Notes: a model not told the origin generated them from the sequence alone. Counted from the first letter of the stretch, positions 50,955-60,565 are shown. The stretch is DNA of 64,000 bases from Candidatus Dojkabacteria bacterium (GCA_023229785.1 JALNYV010000001.1:496001-560000); one strand, 5' to 3'. Numbers and translations are program-made.

Positions 50955-53483
50955 ATGAATAATTATCCGAATGATTCACAACTTCTTTCTCAAACAATTG
51001 GTCCAGTACAACCTGGGGATAACATTGTCCCAGGACAGGTGGTTAATTATGGAAATGACAGTCTAAGTAGTGGAAGTACAGATATTGATATAACAGGAAT
51101 AATTACGGGGATAATTGTTGTTACATTTGTAATTAGTGCAGTTGTCGGATTAGCCCTGCTTTTGGTAAATAAGCTCAAAAAGAAGGATAGAGACGAGAAG
51201 TCAAAGCATGGTGTGCTTTTTGAAGTAAGAGTACAAAGAGAAAATGAAACAGAGATAGGTGTAGCAGAAAAGATGTTTGCAAATTTGTATGGAATAGGGG
51301 GGATGGGAAAAGGTTTAGAAAAGCATATTACAGTAAATAACAGTATCAGCTTTGAGATAGTTGGACTTCCAGGAGAAATTAGATTCTTTGTATATGCACC
51401 AAAAAAGCTTTCTGAACTAGTTGAAAAGCAAATACTAGGAAGTTACCAAGATGCAGATGTATCAGTTTCTGATGAGTATAATATATTTGAAGATGATGCA
51501 AAAGTTGCCTATGCAAGCCTAATTCAAACAGATGAGAACTATTATCCAATAAAGGTGGCGGAGGATTTCACAGGAGACCCACTTGCAAATGTGCTTTCTG
51601 CACTTTCAAAAGTTGAGGAAAAAGAGGGGATTATGATTCAGATTGTGATATCTCCAGCAGGAAGTAAGTGGCAAAAGAACGGAAGGAAGTTTGTTTCAAG
51701 AGTGGAGGAGAACAATGGTAATCCAGAAAAGAGCAGAATTAGTGTAAGCCAAGAGCAACTGCAGGCGATAGGAAAGAAAACCTCTAAAACTGGATTTAGA
51801 ACAGCGATAAGAATAGTCACTAGCGCAAGTAGTGCAGAGATTGCAAATATGCATTTAAATGAAGTAATAGGGGCGTTTGAGCAGTTTAAAAACCCAGGAA
51901 TTAATGAGCTCAAAAAAGACAAGCTTAATAAGCTTAAAGAAAGAGAATTCATGCATGATGTTCTCTTTAGAAGAATGCCACTTCGAGGTGGGTCAATACT
52001 CAATGTCGAAGAGTTAGCTGGAATGTACCATATGCCAAACAAAGATATTAGAACTCCAAATATTAACTGGCTGCTTGCTAAAGAGTTTCCAGCTGCTACA
52101 TGGATAAGCTCGGAGATAAACTCAAAAGATACTGTTTGGTTGGGAAATAACGTATATAGGGGGAAGACAAAACAGATATGCTTCCAAAGAGATGATAGGA
52201 GGAGACATGCGTATATTCTTGGACAGACAGGTTCGGGTAAGTCTTGGCTACAGGTCAGAATGATGATTCAAGATATATATAACGGTGATGGTCTTTGTTT
52301 TATAGACCCACACGGCTCAACTGCAGAGATGCTTCTTGATAGAATCCCTCACGAAAGAGCAGAAGACGTTATATATTTTAATGCCGCAGATAGTGATAGA
52401 CCGTTTGGATTTAACCTAATGGAATTCCAAAACGAGCAAGATAAGCATAGGATTGTAAATGGTTTTATAGGTCTTCTTAAGAAGCTTTTTGACCCTCATA
52501 ACCAAGGGATTGTAGGGCCAATTCTCGAAAGAGCAGTCAGAAATTCAATGCTTACAGCAATGTCCGAAGAGGGTTCAACACTTCTTGAAGTAATGAGGAT
52601 TCTCACAGATGATAAGTGGGTAACTGAAAAATGGTTGCCATTAATTAAGGACGATTTGGTAAAGAGATTCTGGACAGACCAGATTGCGAAAACAAGTGAT
52701 TTTCATAAATCAGAAACGTTGGGTTATATCACTTCAAAATTTGACCGTTTTGTTACAAATCTTTTAATTAGAAATATTGTTGCTCAATCAAAATCCTCAT
52801 TTAATATTCGAGAGGTAATGGATAGCAAGAAGATACTGATTATTAACCTTTCTAAGGGATTAATAGGGGAGGAGAATGCACAATTTTTAGGGGTTTTGTT
52901 AATTACTAAGATTATTTCCGCAGCATTAAGTAGGGAGAATATTCCTGAAAGCCAGAGAGAAGATTTCTTCTTCTATGTTGATGAGTTCCAAAACTTTGCA
53001 ACAGAGGAGTTTGCATCAATACTATCTGAGGCTAGAAAATACAAGCTAAATCTTTGTGTTGCTAACCAGTATATTGGACAGCTTACAGAGGAGGTTAAAG
53101 GAGCAGTATTTGGAAATGTTGGTACACTACTAATTGCTAGAGCGGGCCCAGATGATGCAAAATACCTAGAAAGCCAGTTTGCACCTGTACTAACAGCAAA
53201 TGACTTAATGAATCAGCCAAACATGCACTACTATGTAAAAATGATTAGCGGAGGCAAATATCCGTCTCCATTTTCTCTTGATCCAACATATGGAAGTGCA
53301 TTTCCAAAGTCTGGATTTGATATCCCAGTAAATAAAGAAGTGTCGGCGTTAATTAGAAACCTATCAAGATTGAAGTATGGAAAAGACGTAAAACTTGTCG
53401 AAGAAGAGATAAATCAAAGAGCAGAGCTTTCAATTCCACAAAGTGGGAGTGGTAGGGATGTGAGTGGACTTACACTTAAATAG
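50955..53483 (+). CDS. TraG/VirD4-like type IV secretion ATPase
   Basis: The 842-residue product has an N-terminal region with one or two membrane segments (about 45-70), a soluble domain of about 270 residues and a RecA-like motor domain: Walker A GQTGSGKS near 425, CFIDPHGS (Walker B-like), FFYVDEFQNFATEEFASILSEARKYKLNL and ANQYIGQL. This matches the TraG/TraD/VirD4 coupling-protein and VirB4 family that moves DNA or protein across membranes. It is the only such ATPase in the window and closes the pilin locus. No relaxase or other VirB gene is visible. Confidence 0.85.
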   Translation: MNNYPNDSQLLSQTIGPVQPGDNIVPGQVVNYGNDSLSSGSTDIDITGIITGIIVVTFVISAVVGLALLLVNKLKKKDRDEKSKHGVLFEVRVQRENETEIGVAEKMFANLYGIGGMGKGLEKHITVNNSISFEIVGLPGEIRFFVYAPKKLSELVEKQILGSYQDADVSVSDEYNIFEDDAKVAYASLIQTDENYYPIKVAEDFTGDPLANVLSALSKVEEKEGIMIQIVISPAGSKWQKNGRKFVSRVEENNGNPEKSRISVSQEQLQAIGKKTSKTGFRTAIRIVTSASSAEIANMHLNEVIGAFEQFKNPGINELKKDKLNKLKEREFMHDVLFRRMPLRGGSILNVEELAGMYHMPNKDIRTPNINWLLAKEFPAATWISSEINSKDTVWLGNNVYRGKTKQICFQRDDRRRHAYILGQTGSGKSWLQVRMMIQDIYNGDGLCFIDPHGSTAEMLLDRIPHERAEDVIYFNAADSDRPFGFNLMEFQNEQDKHRIVNGFIGLLKKLFDPHNQGIVGPILERAVRNSMLTAMSEEGSTLLEVMRILTDDKWVTEKWLPLIKDDLVKRFWTDQIAKTSDFHKSETLGYITSKFDRFVTNLLIRNIVAQSKSSFNIREVMDSKKILIINLSKGLIGEENAQFLGVLLITKIISAALSRENIPESQREDFFFYVDEFQNFATEEFASILSEARKYKLNLCVANQYIGQLTEEVKGAVFGNVGTLLIARAGPDDAKYLESQFAPVLTANDLMNQPNMHYYVKMISGGKYPSPFSLDPTYGSAFPKSGFDIPVNKEVSALIRNLSRLKYGKDVKLVEEEINQRAELSIPQSGSGRDVSGLTLK

Positions 53484-53523
53484 TGAATATTTTCTTTCTA
53501 TTTGATAAAATGCACACATGCTT

Positions 53524-53597
53524 GGGGGTGTAGCTCAGTTGGTTAGAGCGCGGTTCTTATAAAGCCGATGTCAACAGTTCGATTCTGTTCATCCCCA
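53524..53597 (+). tRNA. tRNA-Ile(TAT)
   Basis: Acceptor GGGGGTG (53524-53530) pairs with CATCCCC (53590-53596), discriminator A; CCA is not encoded. D arm GCTC...GAGC, T arm ACAG-TTCGATT-CTGT. The anticodon loop CTTATAA gives TAT (UAU), reading AUA directly. Most bacteria instead read AUA with a CAT tRNA modified by TilS, so this is a rare type. The anticodon stem contains one G-U pair. Confidence 0.85.
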
Positions 53598-53619
53598 TAT
53601 TCGATTAAAGCAATACCGT

Positions 53620-54471
53620 ATGAACTGGTTAATTGTAATTATCGCAAGTGTCTTTATAACTGCCTTTGGTTCAATTTTTCAACGAATGTTTTTAGTAAAA
53701 AGCAAGTGCTCAGCACTTTCATTTTCGTTATTGTTTCAGCTGTTTATGGGTATTTCATTTTTTTTAATTAATCTGTTTATTATTAAACAGCCTTTCATAG
53801 TTCCAACAGCACTTATTCCTAATATGATTCTTTGTGTGTTGCTATATTCAGTAGGAAATATATTTATTTTTAAGTCTCTTCAAATTACCTCTGCATCAAA
53901 ATTTACGATTATCTTTTCCTCAAACGCACTTTTTTCTGTAATTGGTTTTATATTCGTTCTACATCAATCGGTAGGGTTAAACCTGATTCTTGGTGGAATA
54001 CTTGTACTAATTGGAATATTGTTAGCGAACAAGAAGGGTCTAAAAATCTCATTTGGTAAGGGGGAGATATTTGCGCTTCTTGCTGGTGTAGCCTTTGGAC
54101 TGGTTAATGTGAATAATAAAGTATTGCTATCTGGTATGGGATTGTATCCAATGGTCGCAATTGCCTTCTTCTTAGAATTTGTTTTTTCAGGGATATTCTT
54201 TTACAAGGATGTGATTAAAATCCCTCAGCTATTTAAAAAAGATAATGTCGTTGTATTATTAACTTTTTTGATTCTTGCAGTATTTCAGGCAATCACATTC
54301 TTTTATGCGTTACAAACTGCTCCACAATCCTCTGCGGTTGTATTAATAAACCTTGCTAGTGTGCTTTTAACTGTAATACTAGGAATAGTTATTCTTAAAG
54401 AAAGAGAAGGAATATTTTGGAAAATAATTGGAGCGGTTGTTGCAATAGGGGGATTAGTGTTGCTGAGTTAA
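53620..54471 (+). CDS. EamA/DMT-family transporter
   Basis: The 283-residue product has ten membrane segments in two EamA-like halves of about 140 residues, each ending with the family pattern (LGGILVLIGILLA and IGAVVAIGGLVLL). The second half has ALQTAPQSSAVVLINLASVLL, typical of drug/metabolite exporters. Substrate unknown. It starts 23 bp after tRNA-Ile and is three bases from a convergent gene. Confidence 0.88.
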   Translation: MNWLIVIIASVFITAFGSIFQRMFLVKSKCSALSFSLLFQLFMGISFFLINLFIIKQPFIVPTALIPNMILCVLLYSVGNIFIFKSLQITSASKFTIIFSSNALFSVIGFIFVLHQSVGLNLILGGILVLIGILLANKKGLKISFGKGEIFALLAGVAFGLVNVNNKVLLSGMGLYPMVAIAFFLEFVFSGIFFYKDVIKIPQLFKKDNVVVLLTFLILAVFQAITFFYALQTAPQSSAVVLINLASVLLTVILGIVILKEREGIFWKIIGAVVAIGGLVLLS

Positions 54472-54474
54472 AAG

Positions 54475-55122
54475 CTAGTATTGAAATTGGCTGACTAACG
54501 TTTGCCGTTTATAAGGTTTTAATGAAGTTAATAAATTGAAAAAGGCACGATACCATGTATCAGCTTCTTGTGAATTGAATGTGATTTCCCCAATTCCTTT
54601 CTTGATTGTGAACATATCAAGAAGGGAATCTAGTTCTTCGCCTATCTCTAGAGGAATAGCTTCTCTTGAAAGGGACTTATATTTCTTGCACCACTTCCAT
54701 GGAGTAAGTGTTAATTCTTCTAATCCTCCCAAATCGGAAACTTTTACAGTATAAAGACCTTGTTCTGTGGATAATTCTACTTTATTTAACCTATTTGTTT
54801 CTGGATTCTCTGTTAGAACAAGGCAGGGGGATTGAATATCTAGTTCGTCTCTTCGTTTTGTTAGGTCAACTGAAGGTGCTTTTTTATCAGCACAGGAAAA
54901 GAGTATAAAAGCTGTTGAATGTTCTGATTGGACCTTCGCAAACAAACCTTTTTTCCATTTGGTATCTAACTCTCCATATGCAAGTTGTGCAGGTGAAGGA
55001 AATCCTTCCTCAAATTCTTTTGTAAGTCCATTTCCAGCCTTTATATTTATAATGTCAAATTCTATTCTGAAGGAAGGAGAAGATTCAGGGAATATTGTTT
55101 CGATAGGTATTCGTGGTGGCAT
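54475..55122 (-). CDS. Hypothetical protein, 215 aa, downstream of a tyrosine recombinase
   Basis: The soluble product has no recognised motif. It follows the recombinase gene by three bases on the same strand, so the two are one operon. It may be cargo of a small element or a helper. Similar in size to the other minus-strand orphans at 1.7, 12.0 and 59.9 kb. Confidence 0.6.
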   Translation of the reverse strand: MPPRIPIETIFPESSPSFRIEFDIINIKAGNGLTKEFEEGFPSPAQLAYGELDTKWKKGLFAKVQSEHSTAFILFSCADKKAPSVDLTKRRDELDIQSPCLVLTENPETNRLNKVELSTEQGLYTVKVSDLGGLEELTLTPWKWCKKYKSLSREAIPLEIGEELDSLLDMFTIKKGIGEITFNSQEADTWYRAFFNLLTSLKPYKRQTLVSQFQY

Positions 55123-55125
55123 ATT

Positions 55126-56016
55126 TTATAGCTCTTGTAAACCTTTTTCTTGATCTTCTTGCTTATTATTTACAAGATTAAGATATTTCTCAGTTGTTGA
55201 TAATCTTTTATGACCTACAAGCTTACTTACTGTTACTAAGCTCATTCCGTTTGCAAGGTGATGAGCGATAAATGTATTTCTTAAATCATTTACTTTTGCA
55301 TTTTTAATACTTGCTTTCTCAAATGCCTTGTCTATAGTAGTCCTGATATTTCTAACGAGTAGGGGTTTACCATTTTTAGTAATAAAGAGTGTTTCATCTT
55401 CACTTTCTGGCCTTACCTTTTGGTACTCTAATATAGCTTTGTATGCACTTTGGTTTAGAGGAACCTTTCTAGCTGGATGGCTTCCAAGTGGTTTAATATA
55501 CAAGTAAGGAATTTTACTGTCTGAAGATGTTCTTACATCGTCTTGAGTTAGTGCGGCTAGCTCTCCGATTCTGATTCCTGTTTGAAGAAGCACTTCAATG
55601 ATTGTATATAGCCTTGTATCTATCCTACTTACATCTCTTAGAGCTCTGTATTCTAATTCAGATAACACCCTTGGAGGTTTAATTTCAAATTTCGGATGTG
55701 ATAATTTCTCTGAAGGATTGTCTGAAAGAATATTCTTTTCATTTAAAAATCTATAAAAAGTTCTAGTGCTATTTATTTTTCTACTTACACTTTTAGGGGT
55801 ATAGTTATTCTCTTGTAAATCTAGTTTATAGCTTTCTAAATCTTCAATAGTTGTTTTTCTTAGGTCTAATATTCCTCGCTTAGAAAAAAACATTAGAAGC
55901 TGTTCGATGTCTTTGGAATATGCGATAACTGTTGAATTTGATCTACTCTTTTTCTTTAACTCTTCCTCGAAAATACCGTGTAATTTAGCGAACTCTGGAT
56001 TTTTAATAGCACTCAT
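55126..56016 (-). CDS. Tyrosine recombinase (XerC/XerD-like) with altered HxxR motif
   Basis: The 296-residue product has a SAM-like core-binding domain (about 10-100) and a catalytic domain with Arg in LLQTGIRIGEL, Lys in the KPLGSHPARKVPL hairpin, Arg in NDLRNTF, His in LVGHKRL and the nucleophile Tyr in STTEKYL. The first His of the HxxR motif (and the His after Arg) are Asn here. Length and domains fit a Xer-type dimer resolvase, which could be the cell's only Xer enzyme, or a mobile integrase. Confidence 0.9.
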   Translation of the reverse strand: MSAIKNPEFAKLHGIFEEELKKKSRSNSTVIAYSKDIEQLLMFFSKRGILDLRKTTIEDLESYKLDLQENNYTPKSVSRKINSTRTFYRFLNEKNILSDNPSEKLSHPKFEIKPPRVLSELEYRALRDVSRIDTRLYTIIEVLLQTGIRIGELAALTQDDVRTSSDSKIPYLYIKPLGSHPARKVPLNQSAYKAILEYQKVRPESEDETLFITKNGKPLLVRNIRTTIDKAFEKASIKNAKVNDLRNTFIAHHLANGMSLVTVSKLVGHKRLSTTEKYLNLVNNKQEDQEKGLQEL

Positions 56017-56148
56017 TTTGGTTTGATTTAACTTAACCTTTGGGCCTCTACTATGGGAATTATAACACCCTCAAATAGGCGGGTCAATAAAGAAATATAA
56101 ATACAGGAATTGTATTAATCAAAGATTAAAAATATACTAGTAAATAAC

Positions 56149-56598
56149 ATGGACAAAGTGCTTTTTAAGGAAAAACATAATACGTTTGGAAAGAAGGAGG
56201 AAAAGCCGAAAGTAGGTGGAGTTGTAAGGTTTTTCATAAGCCTTGGATTTGTCGCACTCTCAATATTTCTTCTCTTTAATAGCTTTAGAGCTTTCCAAAT
56301 TAAAAACAGTAAGCTACAGATACTTGCACAAGCACAAAGTGAGGTAACAGACCTGCGACTTGAAAATATTAAATTAATACTTGAAAAAAGTAATATTGAA
56401 ACGAATGACTATTTAGAAACAGATATTAGAAATAGGCTTAACTATTCTAAATCAAATGAAATAGTATTTGTAATAACAGATTTGGCAAAACAAGAAGCAG
56501 AAATAAAGGTTAAAAATATCTTAGAACCACCAGTCGAAGAGAAAGTAACCCTTAAGGTTTGGCAAGAATGGGTAAATTTTCTAATTTATGAAGCTTGA
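56149..56598 (+). CDS. FtsB/DivIC-like septum protein
   Basis: FtsB/DivIC is a bitopic division protein that works with FtsL and FtsQ at the septum. The 149-residue product has a short cytoplasmic N-terminus, one membrane helix (about 25-45), a coiled coil (about 50-90) and then DIRNRLNYSKSNEIVFVI, the signature following the coil in this family. It has a longer C-terminal end than usual. It has no neighbours of the dcw cluster here. Confidence 0.72.
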   Translation: MDKVLFKEKHNTFGKKEEKPKVGGVVRFFISLGFVALSIFLLFNSFRAFQIKNSKLQILAQAQSEVTDLRLENIKLILEKSNIETNDYLETDIRNRLNYSKSNEIVFVITDLAKQEAEIKVKNILEPPVEEKVTLKVWQEWVNFLIYEA

Positions 56599-56626
56599 AG
56601 AAATAAATAATATGATTTGTTGAAAT

Positions 56627-57067
56627 ATGTATATACCAATAGTCTCAGAAATAGAATTTGGAAAGGCTCAAAACGATGCAAAAAGGGAGAAATCCTTGTT
56701 AGTTAAAAAGAAAGAAGCAGACATTAAGAAATTAGGTGAAAAGAAAACGCTAGATATTATTAAATCAGAGACAATATATAAAGAAAAACTTGAAAAAATA
56801 AGGATTGAGAGTAAATGGAAAATGGATATTTTGTATAAAACAGAAAAAGATCCCAAGAAAAGACAGGAAAAAGGAAAACAAATACAAGAATCTGAAAAAA
56901 CAAAGTCAAAAATTGTTAAAAGTGAATTTGAAAAAGCAAAGTTTATCATATCTTCTAATTGCGAAAGAGATAAAAATAGAATCGAGATAACTTTCCAAAG
57001 AGAGGTTGAGTACGTTAGAAAAAAATACCAGTCTAAATTCGGAGTGGCTAGACAGATTAGAATTTAA
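56627..57067 (+). CDS. Coiled-coil hypothetical protein, 146 aa
   Basis: The product is almost entirely Lys/Glu-rich and helical, a probable coiled coil without membrane segments. Family unknown. It is 28 bp downstream of the FtsB-like gene and before tRNA-fMet. Confidence 0.65.
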   Translation: MYIPIVSEIEFGKAQNDAKREKSLLVKKKEADIKKLGEKKTLDIIKSETIYKEKLEKIRIESKWKMDILYKTEKDPKKRQEKGKQIQESEKTKSKIVKSEFEKAKFIISSNCERDKNRIEITFQREVEYVRKKYQSKFGVARQIRI

Positions 57068-57127
57068 AGCCTCGTTCTGTTTGAACAAAAGCTTCTGTAG
57101 GTATATAATCCACCAGTCTTTTGATAA

Positions 57128-57202
<75 letters not shown>

Positions 57203-57233
57203 AAAGAACTTCATAAATTGTTAAGACAAACAT

Positions 57234-57794
57234 ATGCCTTTCACAGACCAACCACATAAGGACACTTATGCAAAAATAGATGGAAAGATCTTCTATATTA
57301 TTGATCGTTCTTACAAAACCCAAGGAAGACAGGGTGGGCTAATGATAATGAAACTTAGAAATATGGAAACTGGAAATAACTCAACGGTAACAATTAAGGC
57401 TGGAATGAAGGTTGAAGTAATTGAGCCTGAAACAAAGGAGGTTCAATACCTATATTGTGATAGCGCAAGCGCATATTTTATGGATACGACAACGTTTGAA
57501 ACGGTTACAATAAACCTTCCAGTAATTGAAGACTATATCCCATACTTAAAAGAAGGAGAAAAGACATTAATAATTATTTACGAAGATAAGGTACTTTCTG
57601 TCAGAAGAAAGCCCAGTGTGACCCTAAAAGTAACTGAAAGTAGTGATGCAGTAAAAGGAAACACAGCAAACAGTGCAACAAAAGTCGTAACAGTTGAAAC
57701 TGGGGCTAAGGTAAACGTTCCTCTGTTTGTAAAACTTGGGGATATGATTATCATTAACACTGAAAGCGGGCAGTACACAGGTAGAGAAAATTAA
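57234..57794 (+). CDS. efp: Elongation factor P with Arg at the tip position
   Basis: EF-P relieves ribosome stalling at polyproline. The 186-residue product has three EF-P domains with normal length and a KLRNMETG element after the tip loop. Counting back seven residues from KLRN, Arg32 (loop TQGRQGG) aligns with the modified Lys34 of E. coli EF-P, so this is an Arg-type EF-P. Arg-type factors in Pseudomonas are rhamnosylated by EarP. No EarP or lysine-modifying enzyme is in the window. It lies between two tRNA-Met genes. Confidence 0.92.
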   Translation: MPFTDQPHKDTYAKIDGKIFYIIDRSYKTQGRQGGLMIMKLRNMETGNNSTVTIKAGMKVEVIEPETKEVQYLYCDSASAYFMDTTTFETVTINLPVIEDYIPYLKEGEKTLIIIYEDKVLSVRRKPSVTLKVTESSDAVKGNTANSATKVVTVETGAKVNVPLFVKLGDMIIINTESGQYTGREN

Positions 57795-57832
57795 AAAAAA
57801 TCTGTATAATTTCAATGTTAATGGTGATATAG

Positions 57833-57896
57833 CTCAGAAGGTTAGAGCATGGGATTCATAAACCCAAGGTCACAGGTTCGATTCCTGTTATCACCA
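57833..57896 (+). tRNA. tRNA-Met(CAT), elongator
   Basis: Acceptor GGTGATA (57833-57839) pairs with TATCACC (57889-57895), discriminator A; CCA not encoded. D arm GCTC...GAGC, T arm ACAGG-TTCGATT-CCTGT. The anticodon loop TTCATAA gives CAT. A tRNA-Ile(TAT) exists at 53524, so elongator Met is more likely than the lysidine-Ile type. Confidence 0.9.
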
Positions 57897-57920
57897 TATT
57901 TAATAAGTATAATTAAGAAT

Positions 57921-59828
57921 ATGTCAGAAAAAGCAAAAGCAAAGGAAGTTAAACCAGAAGTTAAGAAAGAAGGTGGAGCAAATATAGTTAGGTTTAAACC
58001 AACAGTAAAAGTTTTCAATATAACAAATATTGTCATATCAATTGTTGTATTTGCATTAATCTTTGGTGCTTGGAGTTGGTACTCTTCGTCTCAGTCAAAA
58101 GGAAAAGATGTCCCTCTCTCAACAATTGTTAATGATATCTCTAAAGGTGATTATAGCGGAGTAGCAATTAAGGATCAGATGATAATATTGAATAAAGAAG
58201 TAACAAAGAGTGTAAATGGGAAAGAGGTCAAAGTTGTTGAAAGAGAATATTCATTAGTACAGCCTGGAACAAACTTCTACCAAATATTAAAAGATGCAGG
58301 AATTGATATAAAGACATTAAAAAACGATAACTATTCTCCATCATTTGTAATTTCAATTTCTGACATCATTTGGATTATTCTTCTAACTGTTGGTTTGGTA
58401 ATTATGTTTAATATGGTTCGAGGGATGCAAGCAAATGGGGGAAAGATAATGGACTTTGGACAAAGCAAGGCTAGACTACTTTTTGGAAAAAAGAGTGGAA
58501 TAACATTTGCAAGTGTTGCTGGTATTGAAGAAGTGAAGGAAGAGTTAATTGAAATAGTAGATTTTTTGAAAAACCCAAAGAAATATAAAGAGATTGGAGC
58601 AAGAATTCCAAAGGGAGTATTGCTTGCTGGTGCCCCAGGAACCGGAAAAACTCTTCTTGCAAAAGCGGTAGCAGGAGAGGCAAATGTTCCCTTTTTTCAC
58701 ACTTCAGGAAGCGAATTTGAAGAGATGTTGGTTGGAGCAGGAGCGTCTCGTGTTAGAGATCTTTTCCAGAAAGCAAGAAAAGCAGCCCCCTGCATTATCT
58801 TCATTGATGAAATAGACGCTGTTGCCAAAAAAAGAGGAACGGTACTACATTCTGGAGCAGGGGAGCAGACCTTAAACCAAATACTTGTTGAGCTTGATGG
58901 ACTTGAGGAAAGAGAAAATGTGATAGTACTGGGAGCAACAAATAGGCCAGATGTTCTTGACCCAGCACTCCTTCGACCAGGGAGATTTGATAGAGTGATA
59001 ACGGTACAGATGCCAGATTATCAGGAGAGATTGGCAATACTTGAAGTACATGCAAAGAACAAAAAGTTTGCAAAAGATGCTGATTTATCAACTCTTGCTA
59101 AAAAAACGGTTGGCCATTCTGGTGCAGATTTAGAGAATGTACTAAATGAAGCAGCAATTAAGGCGGCAACAGACGATAGAAAGGAAATAACTCAAAAGGA
59201 TTTGACAACATCATATTTAAAAGTACTTTTAGGTAGACAACAGAAGAGTAACAAAATTGAGGACGATATGAAGAGGGTTGCATATCATGAGAGTGGACAC
59301 GCCATAGTTGCTCACTTTACTCCTGGAGACCATCCAGTAGAGTTAGTTTCTATGATATCGAGAGGATTAACAGGTGGGGTTACTATGTATGTGCCAGAAG
59401 ATGATAAAACGCTTCATACTAAATCAGATTTAATAGCGTCAATCCAAATTGCGGTAGGTGGAAAAATATCTGAAGAGATGTTTCTCGAAGAAATGAGTAC
59501 TGGTGCGGGAAGTGATATAGAACATGCAACAGATAATGCCAAATTAATGGTGAGAAAGTTTGGAATGAGTGATAAGCTCGGGTTTGTTAAATATGGGGAT
59601 CTAGAGGAAACAAGTAATCTTGGATACTCATATGGGGGTGGTAGGGACTATAGTGATAAAACGGCTCAAGATATTGATGATGAGATAAAGAGTATTATTG
59701 ATGCTGCACAAAAAGAAGCAAAGAGGATATTAACGACAAATAAAGAGTATGTTGAGAAACTTGTAAAAATGTTGCTAGAAAAAGAAGAAGTAACAAGAGA
59801 GGAATTTAATAGTATATTCGAAAAGTAA
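57921..59828 (+). CDS. ftsH: ATP-dependent zinc metalloprotease FtsH
   Basis: FtsH is a membrane AAA+ protease that degrades membrane and regulatory proteins. I chose ATG 57921 because the longer open frame from 57849 runs through the tRNA. The 635-residue product has two N-terminal membrane segments (about 35-53 and 145-165) around a small periplasmic-side domain, Walker A GAPGTGKT (about 237-244), Walker [10 protein letters not shown], the SRH RPGRFDR region, and the zinc motif HESGH (about 456-460). Length is normal. Confidence 0.97.
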   Translation: MSEKAKAKEVKPEVKKEGGANIVRFKPTVKVFNITNIVISIVVFALIFGAWSWYSSSQSKGKDVPLSTIVNDISKGDYSGVAIKDQMIILNKEVTKSVNGKEVKVVEREYSLVQPGTNFYQILKDAGIDIKTLKNDNYSPSFVISISDIIWIILLTVGLVIMFNMVRGMQANGGKIMDFGQSKARLLFGKKSGITFASVAGIEEVKEELIEIVDFLKNPKKYKEIGARIPKGVLLAGAPGTGKTLLAKAVAGEANVPFFHTSGSEFEEMLVGAGASRVRDLFQKARKAAPCIIFIDEIDAVAKKRGTVLHSGAGEQTLNQILVELDGLEERENVIVLGATNRPDVLDPALLRPGRFDRVITVQMPDYQERLAILEVHAKNKKFAKDADLSTLAKKTVGHSGADLENVLNEAAIKAATDDRKEITQKDLTTSYLKVLLGRQQKSNKIEDDMKRVAYHESGHAIVAHFTPGDHPVELVSMISRGLTGGVTMYVPEDDKTLHTKSDLIASIQIAVGGKISEEMFLEEMSTGAGSDIEHATDNAKLMVRKFGMSDKLGFVKYGDLEETSNLGYSYGGGRDYSDKTAQDIDDEIKSIIDAAQKEAKRILTTNKEYVEKLVKMLLEKEEVTREEFNSIFEK

Positions 59829-59851
59829 AATAATAATACCTCCTTATTATT
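59829..59851. terminator. AT-rich hairpin between convergent ftsH and 59858
   Basis: AATAATAA (59829-59836), loop of seven, TTATTATT (59844-59851), followed by CTTTTCC. Low GC content makes it a weak candidate, but it lies exactly between convergent genes. Confidence 0.35.
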
Positions 59852-59857
59852 CTTTTC

Positions 59858-60508
59858 CTAAAGTAAATAAGTAGCTGCTTCTGCCTTTTCCAGTTTTTCA
59901 GATTCACTACAGGCATTCCTTATCATCATTTCCCCATCACCAGCGAATGTGAGAGGTTCAATAATGCAAGTATTACTGAAAGGAGTGCCTCCAAGTTGTG
60001 TTCGTTTAAATGAAATTTCCATTTTTCCTATAACCGAGTTTTCTGAAACATCTTTTTGGAGTTTAGCAAGTTCTGATTCTAAGGTTTGCGCAATTTCTAC
60101 AGAGTTAAATGGATGAACTATTTCTGTTGATGTATTTCCTCCTCCGATAAGCAATCCTGGACTAAATCTAATTAAACCGAAACCTTTGTTGGTTATAAGC
60201 ACATTTCCTGGTTTCCGATCTGATGAGTTTGGCCAGATGGGAACTGTTTTTGCCTTACTTATTAACATCCAGTGTTCGCCAAAATTCATTACTAAGAAGG
60301 CCTTTGGAAATTCTGTAACTAACCCCTTAATTCTAATTAATTCCCCAGTAAGCTGGTCATCTGGCTTTTTCATAAAGTCTAGGTCGTAAACCGTAGGTTG
60401 TTTTGGTTGTGCGAGATCTTGTGAAGTTAGACCTTCTTGTGGATCTCCAGGAAAAGGAGTTCCTGCTACTGTTGTCATATTAATATTACTTAATTTATAT
60501 ATTCCCAT
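59858..60508 (-). CDS. Hypothetical protein, 216 aa
   Basis: Soluble protein, no motif recognised. An alternative start is the internal Met at 60478 (MTTVAGTP). It is on the minus strand between ftsH and polA, like the other orphans of this size. The N-terminal 30 residues are Pro/Gln-rich. Confidence 0.6.
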   Translation of the reverse strand: MGIYKLSNINMTTVAGTPFPGDPQEGLTSQDLAQPKQPTVYDLDFMKKPDDQLTGELIRIKGLVTEFPKAFLVMNFGEHWMLISKAKTVPIWPNSSDRKPGNVLITNKGFGLIRFSPGLLIGGGNTSTEIVHPFNSVEIAQTLESELAKLQKDVSENSVIGKMEISFKRTQLGGTPFSNTCIIEPLTFAGDGEMMIRNACSESEKLEKAEAATYLL

Positions 60509-60559
60509 AGTATCAAAAAATAAATAATATGCAAAATACTCTCAATATATTAAATAAGG

Positions 60560-60565
60560 TATAAT
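60560..60565 (+). promoter_or_regulatory. -10 box of polA (leaderless spacing)
   Basis: TATAAT ends five bases before the ATG at 60571. Confidence 0.55.

Noticed and set aside
50955..53483. FtsK-type DNA translocase for the ATPase
   Set aside because: The DEFQNFATEEFASILSEARK and ANQY elements are of the TraG/VirD4 type; no FtsK gamma domain or GxxGxGKS-FtsK context is present.
53568..53771. Frame starting inside tRNA-Ile
   Set aside because: Begins in the tRNA T arm and overlaps the EamA gene in another frame.
57849..57920. N-terminal extension of ftsH starting MGFINPRSQ
   Set aside because: These codons are the 3' half of tRNA-Met(CAT); the FtsH start at 57921 fits the family.
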